Below the pieces are notes generated by a model that was not told the origin of the DNA, made no database searches, and worked only from the letters and a program-made list of their open reading frames with translations. A DNA stretch of 48,065 bases from Cylindrotheca closterium (lineage: Eukaryota > Bacillariophyta > Bacillariophyceae > Bacillariales > Bacillariaceae), in contig CAKOGP040000691.1 in assembly GCA_933822405.4 (NCBI GenBank), positions 1-48,065 on the forward strand, given 5' to 3'. Below are positions 18,673 through 27,848 of the stretch, one piece after another; within the stretch, counting starts at the first letter, position 1; the number at the start of each line of letters is the position of its first letter. The translations under genes and the position numbers were made by a program.

Positions 18673-18680
18673 TTTCAACC

Positions 18681-20693
18681 ATGGGTGAGAAGAGGAAGGT
18701 GGACGATGGCATCTCAAAGACCGATGGCAAGAAATTGACAAATCGTCAAAAGCGAAAGAAACTAAATGAGAAAAATAAATGGCCCCAGCACCCGAAGATT
18801 CAATCCATGGATCAACGAGCCAAAGCATACATTCGAGTTGCTGGTTTTGGGAACACTTCCAAATCGAAGGAAACCATTGACCCTAAGCTGGATCTCATGT
18901 CACCTGAAGTGAAATTTGGGTCTCTACTTGGTGGAACTGACCAGCGCAAAAGACATGCAGCTGTGAATAAGCTGAAGGAATATCTTAGGGCTAGGTGTGC
19001 CATTGACAACGAAAATGGTGGAATTTCAGAACTGGACCTTCTGAAGCTCTGGAAGGGGCTCTGGTACACCCTTTATATGGCTGATAAAGCTCCGGTACAA
19101 GACGAACTGTCGAAGCGGCTTGCTGAACTATTATGGTGTGTTGCTGGAACTGAAGAAGAGGACGAGTATGCTGGTCAAGCCTATTTGGATATGTGCGAAC
19201 AATCAGAACTTGCCATGGCTGATGATTTTGATGAAGATGATGTCACAATGGAAGAGATTGTCAACATACTTTCAAACGAGGTCCGAGAAATTGAAAGCGA
19301 TAGTGAAAATGAAAGCGAAGAGGAAGGAGATGGTGAGGATGATCCCGAGGAAGAAGATGGCGTATCAAACAAATCGAGTCTCTTTGCGAACCAAGACGAC
19401 GGCGGTGGTGTTGAAGACGAAGAAGAATCTGTAGACGATATAAACATGCCACACTGTCGTGGAGCCCATCTCGCGTCAATCTTTATTCGGACTTTCTTGA
19501 GGACAATTCGAAGAGAGTGGGGGGGAATGGACAAGTATCGCGTCGACAAATTCTACACTCTGATGCGTTTATACTTGCATGAGGTATTTAAATATATGGC
19601 TACTCGCCATTGGAACCTAGGGATTATTAGGTTGTTTAATGATGCCATCTTCGAAGAGGTTCTCAGTCAAACTCCAAATGGATTGAGATATCATTTGATC
19701 GATATTACGCTAGACGAACTAGCCAGAGCAAACGCAAAAGCACCAATGCCATTAACTGAAGCTACATTCCTTGACACCCTGGAGCCATACTTTGCAATGT
19801 GCCAAACTGGATCCAATGATGATACACTGCAGGCTAGAGTATTGGAAAAGGTTGTGGAAAAGTTTCTTGATGAATACTCTGTGATCAGTGAAAACGCATT
19901 GGCTAACGACACGAACGAGGGGGACGACAGTAATCCAATATTCGACCAAGTGCACGTTGGAAGCGTAGCGCAGTTCATATTCGAGCTTGCTAGCGATCCT
20001 GAGACAAATGATAGGTATCGCAAGTCCCTCTATGACATGCACAAGAAGTACATGCGAAGACTGAAAAAAGTGGGATTTGATGTCGAATTGGATGAAACAT
20101 ACAAGGACGGAGGAGAAGGAGAGGAAGAAGAAATTAGCCGAGATGAGATTGACCTAGAAAGCTCACAGTCCCTAGCCACTGAGGAAACCCCAGAAGAAGA
20201 CAAAGAAAAGACAATGGAAGACGATGGCGACAGGATCGAACGATCGATCAAGCTGAAGATGAAACATGAGAAAGACGATCTACAAAAGAAAGGCTCGAAG
20301 AAGAAGAAAAATAGAATTTCAAAGGCAGATGCTGAGAAGGATGGGAGTAAAGAAGAGACGGTGATGATATCTATCTCAGAGCAGAAACATGCCAAAGCTC
20401 GAGGAAAGAAACAAAAGAAGACTGTTGAAGATGCCGCCTTTAGCGTTACAACGGAAGAGCAGACAGAGAGCGATGGAAGACAAAAGCGGGTCAAATTCAC
20501 ACGAACAAACAGAAGCAAGTCCTACAAAGCTAGCATCAAAGCTCTGGTCACATCCACCCCTCCTAAAACATCCGTTGAAACCCCGGAGAAGAGCATCCTT
20601 AGAGTAAGGAGGGTGAAAGTAGAGGTGAAACGCTCGAAGAAAGCGAAAAATGGGAAGAAGACGAAGCAGCGTACAGTGAATTTCCCACGATAG
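18681..20693 (+). CDS. RRP1: RRP1 / Nop52 family ribosomal RNA processing protein
   Basis: 670 residues from the ATG at 18681; an in-frame upstream stretch starting at 18597 was rejected. The family domain is read from VKFGSLLGGTDQRKRHAAV, LWKGLWYTLYMADKAPVQDEL and, after an acidic insert, FIRTFLRTIRREWGGMDKYRVDKFYTLMRL. These are the hallmark Nop52 blocks around W-x-x-(I/M)-D-x-x-R-x-D-K-F. The acidic insert (about residues 195-260, runs of E and D) interrupts the domain, so the protein is longer than yeast Rrp1 in this part. The C-terminal 200 residues are Lys/Glu-rich and end in a strongly basic tail, fitting a nucleolar protein. The role is processing of pre-rRNA for the 60S subunit. It is divergent from the RRM gene. 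Confidence 0.93.
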   Translation: MGEKRKVDDGISKTDGKKLTNRQKRKKLNEKNKWPQHPKIQSMDQRAKAYIRVAGFGNTSKSKETIDPKLDLMSPEVKFGSLLGGTDQRKRHAAVNKLKEYLRARCAIDNENGGISELDLLKLWKGLWYTLYMADKAPVQDELSKRLAELLWCVAGTEEEDEYAGQAYLDMCEQSELAMADDFDEDDVTMEEIVNILSNEVREIESDSENESEEEGDGEDDPEEEDGVSNKSSLFANQDDGGGVEDEEESVDDINMPHCRGAHLASIFIRTFLRTIRREWGGMDKYRVDKFYTLMRLYLHEVFKYMATRHWNLGIIRLFNDAIFEEVLSQTPNGLRYHLIDITLDELARANAKAPMPLTEATFLDTLEPYFAMCQTGSNDDTLQARVLEKVVEKFLDEYSVISENALANDTNEGDDSNPIFDQVHVGSVAQFIFELASDPETNDRYRKSLYDMHKKYMRRLKKVGFDVELDETYKDGGEGEEEEISRDEIDLESSQSLATEETPEEDKEKTMEDDGDRIERSIKLKMKHEKDDLQKKGSKKKKNRISKADAEKDGSKEETVMISISEQKHAKARGKKQKKTVEDAAFSVTTEEQTESDGRQKRVKFTRTNRSKSYKASIKALVTSTPPKTSVETPEKSILRVRRVKVEVKRSKKAKNGKKTKQRTVNFPR

Positions 20694-21018
20694 TTTATCC
20701 AACGACCACTGTTATTGTATGACATAATCTAGCGTCAGCCATCACTAGTAGCTTTTACTCAGCGTTGGGGGGCTGATAGAATCCCCCAGCCACCGCTTGC
20801 GAAACACCAGCCATAATACTGTGCCAGGTCCGAGTACCATACCTAGTGTTGTATTGATTTCTACTCCCCCAGATCTGGTTTTTGGAAGTATTCGTGAATG
20901 GTGTTTCTGGGAATGATTGAACCATCTGACGTCATCCATCTCAATCCTCGATCTTGATCCGTACACTTACAACCATGTCACAAGTCAAGTATCAATACTC
21001 TCGTACTCTTGACTCACA
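20694..21018. other. Spacer between RRP1 and the epimerase gene
   Basis: It contains the candidate minus-strand small gene 20745-20939, described separately. The remaining 80 bp between 20939 and 21019 would be a head-to-head promoter. Nothing else is seen. Confidence 0.5.
20745..20939 (-). CDS. Candidate small single-pass membrane protein
   Basis: 64 codons from an ATG at 20939. The product has a polar N-terminus (MDDVRWFNHSQKHHSR), then SGGVEINTTLG, a hydrophobic segment MVLGPGTVLWLVF ending in basic FRKRW, and a short tail (PPTLSKSY). The size, one central membrane segment and flanking basic residues resemble small accessory subunits of mitochondrial complexes, but I cannot name it. It is placed cleanly between genes: 51 bp from the RRP1 stop and 80 bp from the next start. 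Its frame is longer than expected by chance and has a realistic amphipathic layout. Moderately uncertain. Confidence 0.42.
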   Translation of the reverse strand: MDDVRWFNHSQKHHSRILPKTRSGGVEINTTLGMVLGPGTVLWLVFRKRWLGDSISPPTLSKSY

Positions 21019-22092
21019 ATGTCTGATCAGATGACCAGGATTATATATGTGCTACTCTTTCTCCTCAATTGTCGTTTCACAATGAGCTTTTCGAAGTCTT
21101 CGGTATCTTCGGGATGCGCTGTAGTTGGATGTGGTGTTCTTGGAACGAGTGTGTGCCAACAGTTTGTCAAACTTCCAGAATTTGAATCTCAAGAAGGTGA
21201 GCAATTTTGAAACTGAATGAAATTTGTCTTGTATCAGACTTCTAAGATTCTCGGAAACAGTTGTAGGCATCACAAAAAGCAACACGCGTCACGAGGAAAT
21301 CTTGGCGGAAGTTGGCAAGAACGATCGCTTCAGAGTCGCAACGATAGAAGATTGTGCCGGGGAAAAGTACAAGAATGTTGTTTTTTGCGCTCCGCCCTCG
21401 GGCTTTAACGACTATTCCGCTGCAGTCGATCATTGTATGAAGACGGTCTGGGCAGGTCCTAACTCGGGTGGCGTCTTCATTTTCACGTCCAGTGGAGGGG
21501 TGTGAGTCTCTTGAAAGAATCTATCAAATTCTGTGCGTTTACCTAATTACTGCTTTTGCGTTGGCTTCGCAGCTATGGATTTGGGAATGATAAGCAAGTC
21601 GTCACAGAGAACTCGCCAGTTGCCGATCCTTCAAAGAATCCACGCGCTGCAAGACTAATCAACGCCGAGGAACGCGTTCTATATGGCGACGGAGCATGCT
21701 TCAGACTTGCTGGCTTATATTCATTGACAAGAGGTGCGCATAACTTCTGGCTGACAAGCGGAAAAGACGTCTCAGGTAGAGCAGATGGCATTATCAACCA
21801 GCTTCACTACGATGATGCGGCAAGGGCTGTTCTTGCCGGTCTTAGTGCAGGTCCATCAGCTGTAACTGGGAACGTTTTTCTCATTAGCGATGGTCATCCT
21901 CTGACAAGAGAGCAGATTTGTGAAAGCGCATTGAAAAACAAACACTTTTCTGGATACGAACTGCCCAAGTTTCTTGGAACCAATGAAGATCCAGTTGGCA
22001 AAATTTACGATGGTTCAGCAAGCAACAAAGCTCTGAAATGGGATCCTGTGTATCAGTCGTTCGGCGCCTTCATGGTATCAGGGGAGTCCTGA
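21019..22092 (+). CDS. NAD(P)-dependent epimerase/SDR with plastid-type leader (three exons)
   Basis: Exons 21019-21196, 21261-21501 and 21573-22092; both introns are GT-AG (64 and 71 nt), phases 1 and 2. The total is 312 residues. The N-terminus has a signal peptide (IIYVLLFLLNCRF) followed by Ser/Lys-rich residues. The Rossmann nucleotide loop is CAVVGCGVLGTSV. Later blocks are NVVFCAPPSG, FTSSGGVYGFG (a TSSxxVYG-type motif shared with extended SDR epimerases) and a C-terminal domain with YDDAARAVLAGL. Splicing across intron 2 restores GGVYGFG, which supports the model. It looks like a plant-type NAD-dependent epimerase; the substrate cannot be read. A Tyr-x3-Lys catalytic pair is not evident, so it may be an atypical SDR. 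Its relation to the other SDR at 12856 is only at fold level. Confidence 0.82.
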
Positions 22093-22331
22093 AACAACAC
22101 TAGAACTATGACATTCATTGTCAGTCATAAAGCAAGCTGATAAAAGAAAGTTCGCCCTAGGCTACCGAGAGCTTCCAACCAGCAAAAAATAAATGACAAT
22201 ATCGCATTTTGTGTGTGTAAACGAGTAGGAGGAGCTGAAGTAGTACAACTGAAGTTTTGAGTGCCCTCTTGTTGTGTTCGCATTTGGTTTTTGTCGTCCG
22301 CCCCTCATGAAATTTCGCGAAAGTCCAGGAA

Positions 22332-22466
22332 ATGAACGACGAGCATCGTGAAGATAATGAACATTTGCCCCTCGACAGTCTCATCGCAATTGGATTCGTA
22401 ATTATCATCGCCATCCTACTTCCTTTTTTCTGCACAGTGCGAGTGAACAAAACCAAACTGGAATAA
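22332..22466 (+). CDS. Candidate single-transmembrane microprotein (44 residues)
   Basis: A short frame from ATG (22332) to TAA (22466). The N-terminal 15 residues are acidic (MNDEHREDNEHLPLD), followed by a textbook membrane helix (LIAIGFVIIIAILLPFF) and a short basic tail (TVRVNKTKLE). The positive residues after the helix suggest the N-terminus faces away from the cytosol. It ends 24 bp before the ATG of the mitochondrial carrier on the same strand. It could be an independent small gene or an upstream ORF in the carrier's 5' UTR. I recognise no family. Confidence 0.45.
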   Translation: MNDEHREDNEHLPLDSLIAIGFVIIIAILLPFFCTVRVNKTKLE

Positions 22467-22490
22467 GAAGCCCAGTTGCTGTAATTATAA

Positions 22491-23405
22491 ATGGAATCCT
22501 CTAAGGAGGAAGTCCCGCAATGGCATAACTTAGTGGCCGGAGCAGTCGCTGGTGCTGGTTCTCGTCTGGCAACAGCTCCCCTTGATCTTGTCCGCATCCG
22601 ATGGCAGCTGGAAAAGACTGTGACGTATCCAAGACCCACGATATTTCAAGCATTATCCACCATTGTGCAAAACGAAGGCGGAGTCTCAGCTTTGTTCCGT
22701 GGCAGCGTGGCAGCAACTTATCTGTGGGTTGGGTATTCGATGGTCCAATTCACAGTATATGGACGAATACGCACATGGTTTGAGTCGCAAGATGACCAAA
22801 CAAATCCCCATCCTACTCTTGTCTCTTTCTGTTCGGGGGGCAGCGCTGGGGTTGTTGCAACTCTCCTCACATACCCTTTCGATGTCTGTCGCACCATTTT
22901 TGCCGCTCGTGGTGTAGCACTGCAGCCCCTGGAAGGAAAGTCTAGGACGTTTGCTCCTCCTAAAACGCTGTACGAATTTGCTTTCTCCTTGTATCATAAA
23001 CGTGGAATACGGGCATTCTACGCAGGCTATAGCCCAGCTATCGTACAGATCATGCCTTACATGGGCCTAAATTTTTGTATATACGAGAAGCTCACTCAAG
23101 GCGACAAGGGTGTTGCAAAGTCAGGACTGGCCGGGTCTCTGTCTGGTGCAATTTCGAAGGTTGCCGTCTATCCGATAGATACTGTAAAGAAGCGCCTGCA
23201 AGCTCAAGCTGTATTTGGTGCAACTGGAGACCACTATGAGGGTATGGTTGATTGCTTCACGAAGATGCTGAAAAAGGAAGGGCCAACTAGTTTCTACAGG
23301 GGACTTGTGCCCTCAGTTGCCAAGACAGCTATTGCCACAAGCCTAACGTTCTCGCTCTATCGCGGGACCAAGAATATATTAGAAGACTTTCATAAAACTA
23401 ATTAA
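22491..23405 (+). CDS. Mitochondrial carrier, thiamine pyrophosphate carrier type (SLC25A19-like)
   Basis: 304 residues, single exon, ATG at 22491. There are three carrier repeats with signature motifs PLDLVRIRWQ, PFDVCRTIFA and PIDTVKKRLQ, each followed by the usual second helix. The third repeat (HYEGMVDCFTKMLKKEGPTS, then FYRGLVPSVAKTA) most resembles thiamine pyrophosphate carriers, which import TPP into mitochondria. Length is typical of the family. A deoxynucleotide or other nucleotide carrier is the main alternative, as SLC25A19 relatives are close. Tail-to-tail with BCAT, 41 bp between stops. Confidence 0.82.
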   Translation: MESSKEEVPQWHNLVAGAVAGAGSRLATAPLDLVRIRWQLEKTVTYPRPTIFQALSTIVQNEGGVSALFRGSVAATYLWVGYSMVQFTVYGRIRTWFESQDDQTNPHPTLVSFCSGGSAGVVATLLTYPFDVCRTIFAARGVALQPLEGKSRTFAPPKTLYEFAFSLYHKRGIRAFYAGYSPAIVQIMPYMGLNFCIYEKLTQGDKGVAKSGLAGSLSGAISKVAVYPIDTVKKRLQAQAVFGATGDHYEGMVDCFTKMLKKEGPTSFYRGLVPSVAKTAIATSLTFSLYRGTKNILEDFHKTN

Positions 23406-23446
23406 ACATTGGAAGTTCGGCTCGTTCTTATTACTGCACTATTCCA

Positions 23447-24747
23447 TTACTCGTTGATGATCTTGTAGTTCCAGCCATGTTTGTCCTCCTCTTCTCCGTT
23501 TTGGATCGCACGGACCTTTTGGTATAATCGCTTCGTAGTATCACCAATTTGCTTGTCACCAAACTCGTATCTCAATTCAGATCCTTCATTGTCCAGTCTG
23601 GTGATGCTGCCAATGGGAGTGACAACAACAGCAGTACCAACAGCCAAGACTTCGTCAAAAGACTTGAGTTCGTCAACAGGAATGTCTCTCGTTTCAACAG
23701 CTAGTCCCTCATCCTCTGCAATAGTCATAAGACTCTTGTTTGTAATCGAAGGCAAAACCGATGGTGACATTGGTGTCACATACTTCTTTTGCGAGTTGTC
23801 GATTCCTACAAAGTTACTCGTGCTAAATTCCTCGACAACAGTTTGTGTCTTAGAATCCAAATATAGACCAATAGGATAACCCTTCTTCTTGCTCAGCATG
23901 TTGGGCAAAAGGTCGGCAGCATAGTTGCCAGCAACCTTTACTGCCCCGACTCCCTGAGGGGCAGCACGATCGAAGTCCTCGATAATCAGCGCATCTACGG
24001 GAGATGACAATCCACCCTTGTAATAGTCACCAACGGGAATGACCATGATCAAGAAAGTATATTCGTCGGCAGGCTGCAAACCGATTCGTGGACCAGATCC
24101 AAACAACAGAGGGCGGATGTACAGGGCACCTCCAGAGCCATACGGTGGAACATATTCGATGTTGTCCTGAACAACCTTTTGGATTGCCTCTAGAAATTTC
24201 TCAGTAGGAAGCTCAGGCATCATGGTTCTGCGACAACTAGATTGCATTCTCTTGGCATTTTCATCTGGACGGAAAACATAAACTTCTCCATCTTCGTGAC
24301 AGAAAGCCTTCAGTCCTTCGAAACATGATTGGCCATAGTGAAGTGCTGTAGCCCCAATGTGCAAATCGATGTAAGGATCCTATAATTTCAAAGTAGAAAT
24401 GAGAAATATGCATCTAAGGGCGAGAGTTGAAAATTTGTCCAAGGAATGCTTCAAAGCCTCACCTTCACGAGTTCGGGTTCGCCCCACTCATCATTCTTAA
24501 AAGTGACGCGAACATGGCTATTGGTTTGCCTGAATTCGAACCCAAGTTCCTCCCATGGGGTACCTAGTTTTGCAGTACCAGGGATAGCCTTGGCGGAAGT
24601 AGAAGCCAGTCTGAGGTGGTAAATAGATTCTTCATTTCTTGCCGATCGCTTTCCCCAAGACGTAGGCGCTGTAGATTGGAAGGAAGAAGCCGACCGGATC
24701 GAGATTAAGGAGAGCCCAAGTGTTAATAGTCCCACGCCGATGATCAT
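23447..24747 (-). CDS. BCAT: Branched-chain amino acid aminotransferase, plastid-targeted (two exons)
   Basis: Exon 1 is 24747-24463 and exon 2 is 24379-23447; the 83-nt intron is AAG|GTGAGG ... TATAG|GAT in phase 0. The product is 405 residues. The N-terminus is a signal peptide (IIGVGLLTLGLSLISIRSAS) followed by SFQSTAP, an ASAFAP-like motif, so the plastid is the expected site. The fold-type IV PLP enzyme shows HYGQSCFEGLKAF, the PLP-lysine region AVKVAGNYAADL (Lys near residue 243) and VEEFSTSNFVG. The enzyme interconverts Val, Leu and Ile with their 2-oxo acids using glutamate/2-oxoglutarate. Exon 2 read alone starts at a non-ATG codon, so the splice is needed for a complete protein. Divergent from the transporter at 25059 (311 bp). 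Confidence 0.95.
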
Positions 24748-25058
24748 GATGAATTGTGAGAGTAAATCGGATGGAAGACAAGACCTCGATGATGGTCAAG
24801 GTTTGGTTTCGTCGTGAAACCACCAAGTTGACTTTGATGGGTCAGGTTTGAGATGGGTTATGAGCAACGGACGTGAAAGGACTTTCAACTTCCGACTGAT
24901 ATGGAACAGACAAGTCCAATGAATCATCTTCCAAGATTCTGTGGGTCAAAATCCAAATTGGCATTCACTTCTTGCCTGCCGAGGTGTCACCATAGCATTG
25001 TAGTGAACAATTCTCGCACTACAGGAGTCAGTCATCAGAAGTGACAGCTATCTGCAAA
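24748..25058. other. Divergent promoter region, BCAT / MFS transporter
   Basis: 311 bp between opposing ATGs. No ORF with support, no repeat and no TACCGGTA element were seen. It presumably contains both promoters. Confidence 0.5.
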
Positions 25059-26716
25059 ATGACCAAACTTATCCATCTCTTCGTTGTTCTCATAACCTGC
25101 GCACCCGTTGCTGCCTTTGGTATGGGCAAGGGAATGGCAATCAACACAGATGTCAGACGCTACCATCCACGAAATGTCAAGCCTGTCCACGAATACAGAA
25201 CCAAACCTTTGGAGTTGTCAAGCCCGATTTCGATGATAGCAAACATTCCTCGTGGTGGATCCATTGTTGAAGCTATGAAATCCTTCAATAAGACCCCGTC
25301 TTCGCTCTTCAACTCGTCACTAATTACCGTTGCAATCGTTACGGCCGCATTCAAGATCCTACAACGAGCTTCTAGCAGCAGTAGTGCCGAGGAAGTCAAC
25401 AAGAAGCCAAAAAGCGTCAAGGATTTGCAGATCAGATTCCTATCCGTCTTTTGGTTGTTGCGATGTGCGGATTGGCTCCAAGGGCCTTACTTTTATGAAG
25501 TCTATTCATCCAAGGTTTTCGATGGGGTACCCGCATCGATTGCATTGGTGAGCAAGCTGTTTCTAACTGGATTTGCGTCTACTGCTTTGTTTGGACCTCT
25601 GGTAGGGAGAGCATTGGATTCTTATGGACGAAAAAAGGGAACATTGGCATTCGCCGTTATTTATGCATTGGGAGCCGCATCCACAAGAAGTCCACTTCTG
25701 AAAGTACTCTTCATCGGAAGAATCATGAGCGGCATTGGTACTAGTCTTCTCTTCAGCGCCCCTGAATCCTGGCTGGTTGCCGAATCACAAAGAAGTGGTG
25801 ACGACCCAACTGGATCTTGGCTGGGAGACACATTTGGTCTGGTATGTTTTTATCCCGTTTGTATGCAAAAGAAGTTGCTTTCTATAGTGCTCAAACTTTG
25901 GTGTTGCTTTAGGCTTATGCTGGTGATGCCCTTGTCGCCATCGTGGCAGGTCAATTTGCTGGAGTAGCAGCAAGTGCTCGAGGACCGACTGGCCCATTCG
26001 AGCTGTCTGCTGGTTTCCTTGCTCTCGGGGGTCTTCTATCTGCGTTGTTGTGGAAGGAAAATGTTGCTAAAGGATCGGATGGCGCCGATGTCGAAACCAA
26101 CAAGCCATCTATCAAAGATGCCATCAACGTCATCAAGAAAGATCCGAAGATCATGTTGGTCGGTGGTGTGCAGAGTCTTTTTGAAGCTGCTATGTATATT
26201 TTCGTTCTCCAATGGCCACCAGCTATTAGCAGTGCCGTCGCGAAGGCATTTGGAGAAGGAGCCAACACGCCGTTTGGAACCGTTTTCTCTTGTTTCATGG
26301 CTTGCTGTTTGTTTGGTTCAACTCTCTTTGGTCAATTCGCCAAGATGTCTGTGCCAACCGAGAAGTTCACTGCAGGCATGCTCTCGGTAGCAGCCATTGC
26401 AATGTCAAGTGCTACCTTTGCAGCTTCTTCTTCTATGAATCTTCCCGCTCTCGTTGCAGCATTCTTTGTTTTTGAGGCGTGTGTTGGTATGTATTTCCCA
26501 TCAATAGGCACATTGAGAAGCAAATACGTACCAGATTCACATCGATCCGTTATCATGAATCTTTTCGGAATCCCCCTGAATGTTCTCGTGGTGAGCGTTT
26601 TCTTATCGATATCGAAACTTGGTCTTAAAGGAGCTCTTGGAATCTCGTCGGGTGCTCTTGTGCTTGCTGCAATCTGTATGCTGAAACTGAATAGCATCGT
26701 TGGCGAGAAATCATAG
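25059..26716 (+). CDS. MFS transporter, MFSD5 / MOT2 molybdate-transporter-like, with plastid-type leader (two exons)
   Basis: Exon 1 is 25059-25841 and exon 2 is 25913-26716; the 71-nt intron is CTG|GTATGT ... CTTTAG|GCT, phase 0. 528 residues from the ATG at 25059 (a GTG at 25041 was rejected). The N-terminus is a signal peptide (LIHLFVVLITCAPVAA) cut before FGMGKG, an ASAFAP-like plastid motif, then a basic Ser/Pro-rich stretch. Core blocks are ADWLQGPYFYEVY, the MFS loop GRALDSYGRKKG, and GRIMSGIGTSLLFSAPESWLV, the pattern of MFSD5 (MOT2), a molybdate-anion transporter group. Around 10-12 hydrophobic segments are seen. The substrate is inferred from family only. If the leader works, it would sit in a plastid membrane, unlike characterised MFSD5 proteins. 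Confidence 0.85.
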
Positions 26717-26806
26717 GCTTCGAGTGATTATCATTGAATTACTGTGACGAAACACGAATATGAAACTAGATTAGGTCTTTTCTCATTTGATTTGCCGCAT
26801 ACTATG

Positions 26807-26814
26807 GTACCGTA
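26807..26814. promoter_or_regulatory. GTACCGTA motif just upstream of the aldo-keto reductase start
   Basis: The motif lies 3 bp before the ATG at 26818, within GGTACCGTAGTC. It is a one-base variant of the TACCGGTA octamer seen at other starts, and placed so close it must be in the 5' UTR. Function unknown. Confidence 0.28.
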
Positions 26815-26817
26815 GTC

Positions 26818-27699
26818 ATGATGTCAACAACACATGAAGACAACACTACTTCCGACGATCCTTTCTACATTTTGAACAACGGTACTCGTGTCCCGGTACT
26901 AGCATTTGGATTATACAAGATCCCAGGAACCAACGAGGGGGAGGAAATCATCAGCAGTGCCATCAAATCCGGATATCGACATTTTGACACAGCGTCACTT
27001 TACCAGAACGAGCAGATACTAGGCAATGCCATACGCAAGAGTGGAATCGCTAGGGACAGATTCTTTGTTTCCAGCAAGGTTTGGAATGATGCACAAAAGG
27101 AAGGAAGGTCAGCTGTCCGCGACAGTGTTGAGAAAAGTTTGAAATTGCTAGGGTTTGTTTGGTTGGATCTTGTTTATATCCATTGGCCAGTTCCAGAGTG
27201 TTACATCGAAACCTACAAAGAGTTACAGGCGCTTCATTCAGAAGGGAAAATACGAGGCATAGCCTTGAGCAACTTCGGAATAGAAGAATATCAAAACTTG
27301 CTGCGGTCGAAGGAGATGACAATACTGCCAACTTGCAACCAAATCGAAGTATCACCATTCATGTACAGACCAGGAATCATAGATTATTTCGAGAAGCAAA
27401 ACATCGTAGTGGCAGCGAGTAAGGCCCTCCATCGTGCTGTTGGAATGGATGAGGGCGCTGTCGCATCCATTTCCAGAAAGCACTTGGTGACCCCAGCTCA
27501 GATAATGGTTCGTTGGGCACTCCAAAAGAGGTTGATTGTAGTCGTTAAAACATCCCAGGTTCAACGAATGAAGGAGAATCGAAGTGTGCTGCACTTTGCT
27601 CTGAGCGACGAAGAAATGCAAGCATTGGAAACTTTGACATCTCCAGAGGACATTGCTGACCGAGCAGCGCTTGAGATCAAACGGCGGAATGGTGCCTGA
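26818..27699 (+). CDS. Aldo/keto reductase family oxidoreductase
   Basis: 293 residues from ATG ATG at 26818. The (beta/alpha)8 fold is read from GTRVPVLAFGLYKIPG at the first strand. The catalytic tetrad is visible: D57 and Y62 in FDTASLYQN, K87 in VSSKVW and H122 in VYIHWP. Family blocks GKIRGIALSNFG and NQIEVSPF follow, and the NADPH loop is near LIVVVKTSQVQRMKEN. The usual YSPLG-like segment before the last barrel strand reads AASKALHRAV instead, which is uncommon. Size is typical (about 290-320). Substrate cannot be assigned. Same strand and 101 bp downstream of the MFS transporter; it is not obviously co-regulated. Tail-to-tail with the kinase gene. Confidence 0.93.
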   Translation: MMSTTHEDNTTSDDPFYILNNGTRVPVLAFGLYKIPGTNEGEEIISSAIKSGYRHFDTASLYQNEQILGNAIRKSGIARDRFFVSSKVWNDAQKEGRSAVRDSVEKSLKLLGFVWLDLVYIHWPVPECYIETYKELQALHSEGKIRGIALSNFGIEEYQNLLRSKEMTILPTCNQIEVSPFMYRPGIIDYFEKQNIVVAASKALHRAVGMDEGAVASISRKHLVTPAQIMVRWALQKRLIVVVKTSQVQRMKENRSVLHFALSDEEMQALETLTSPEDIADRAALEIKRRNGA

Positions 27700-27848
27700 G
27701 CAGAGCTTCCAAACGAGGAAAGTTGCGGTGCCATTTCCAAGAAATAGTAGTGCAGCACACAAACGAAAAGAGTCATTATGATGCTGCTTGTGATTAATAT
27801 AAGAGATCAGATCAAGGTACAGCCATTTGTATCTGTTTCGTATCTTCA

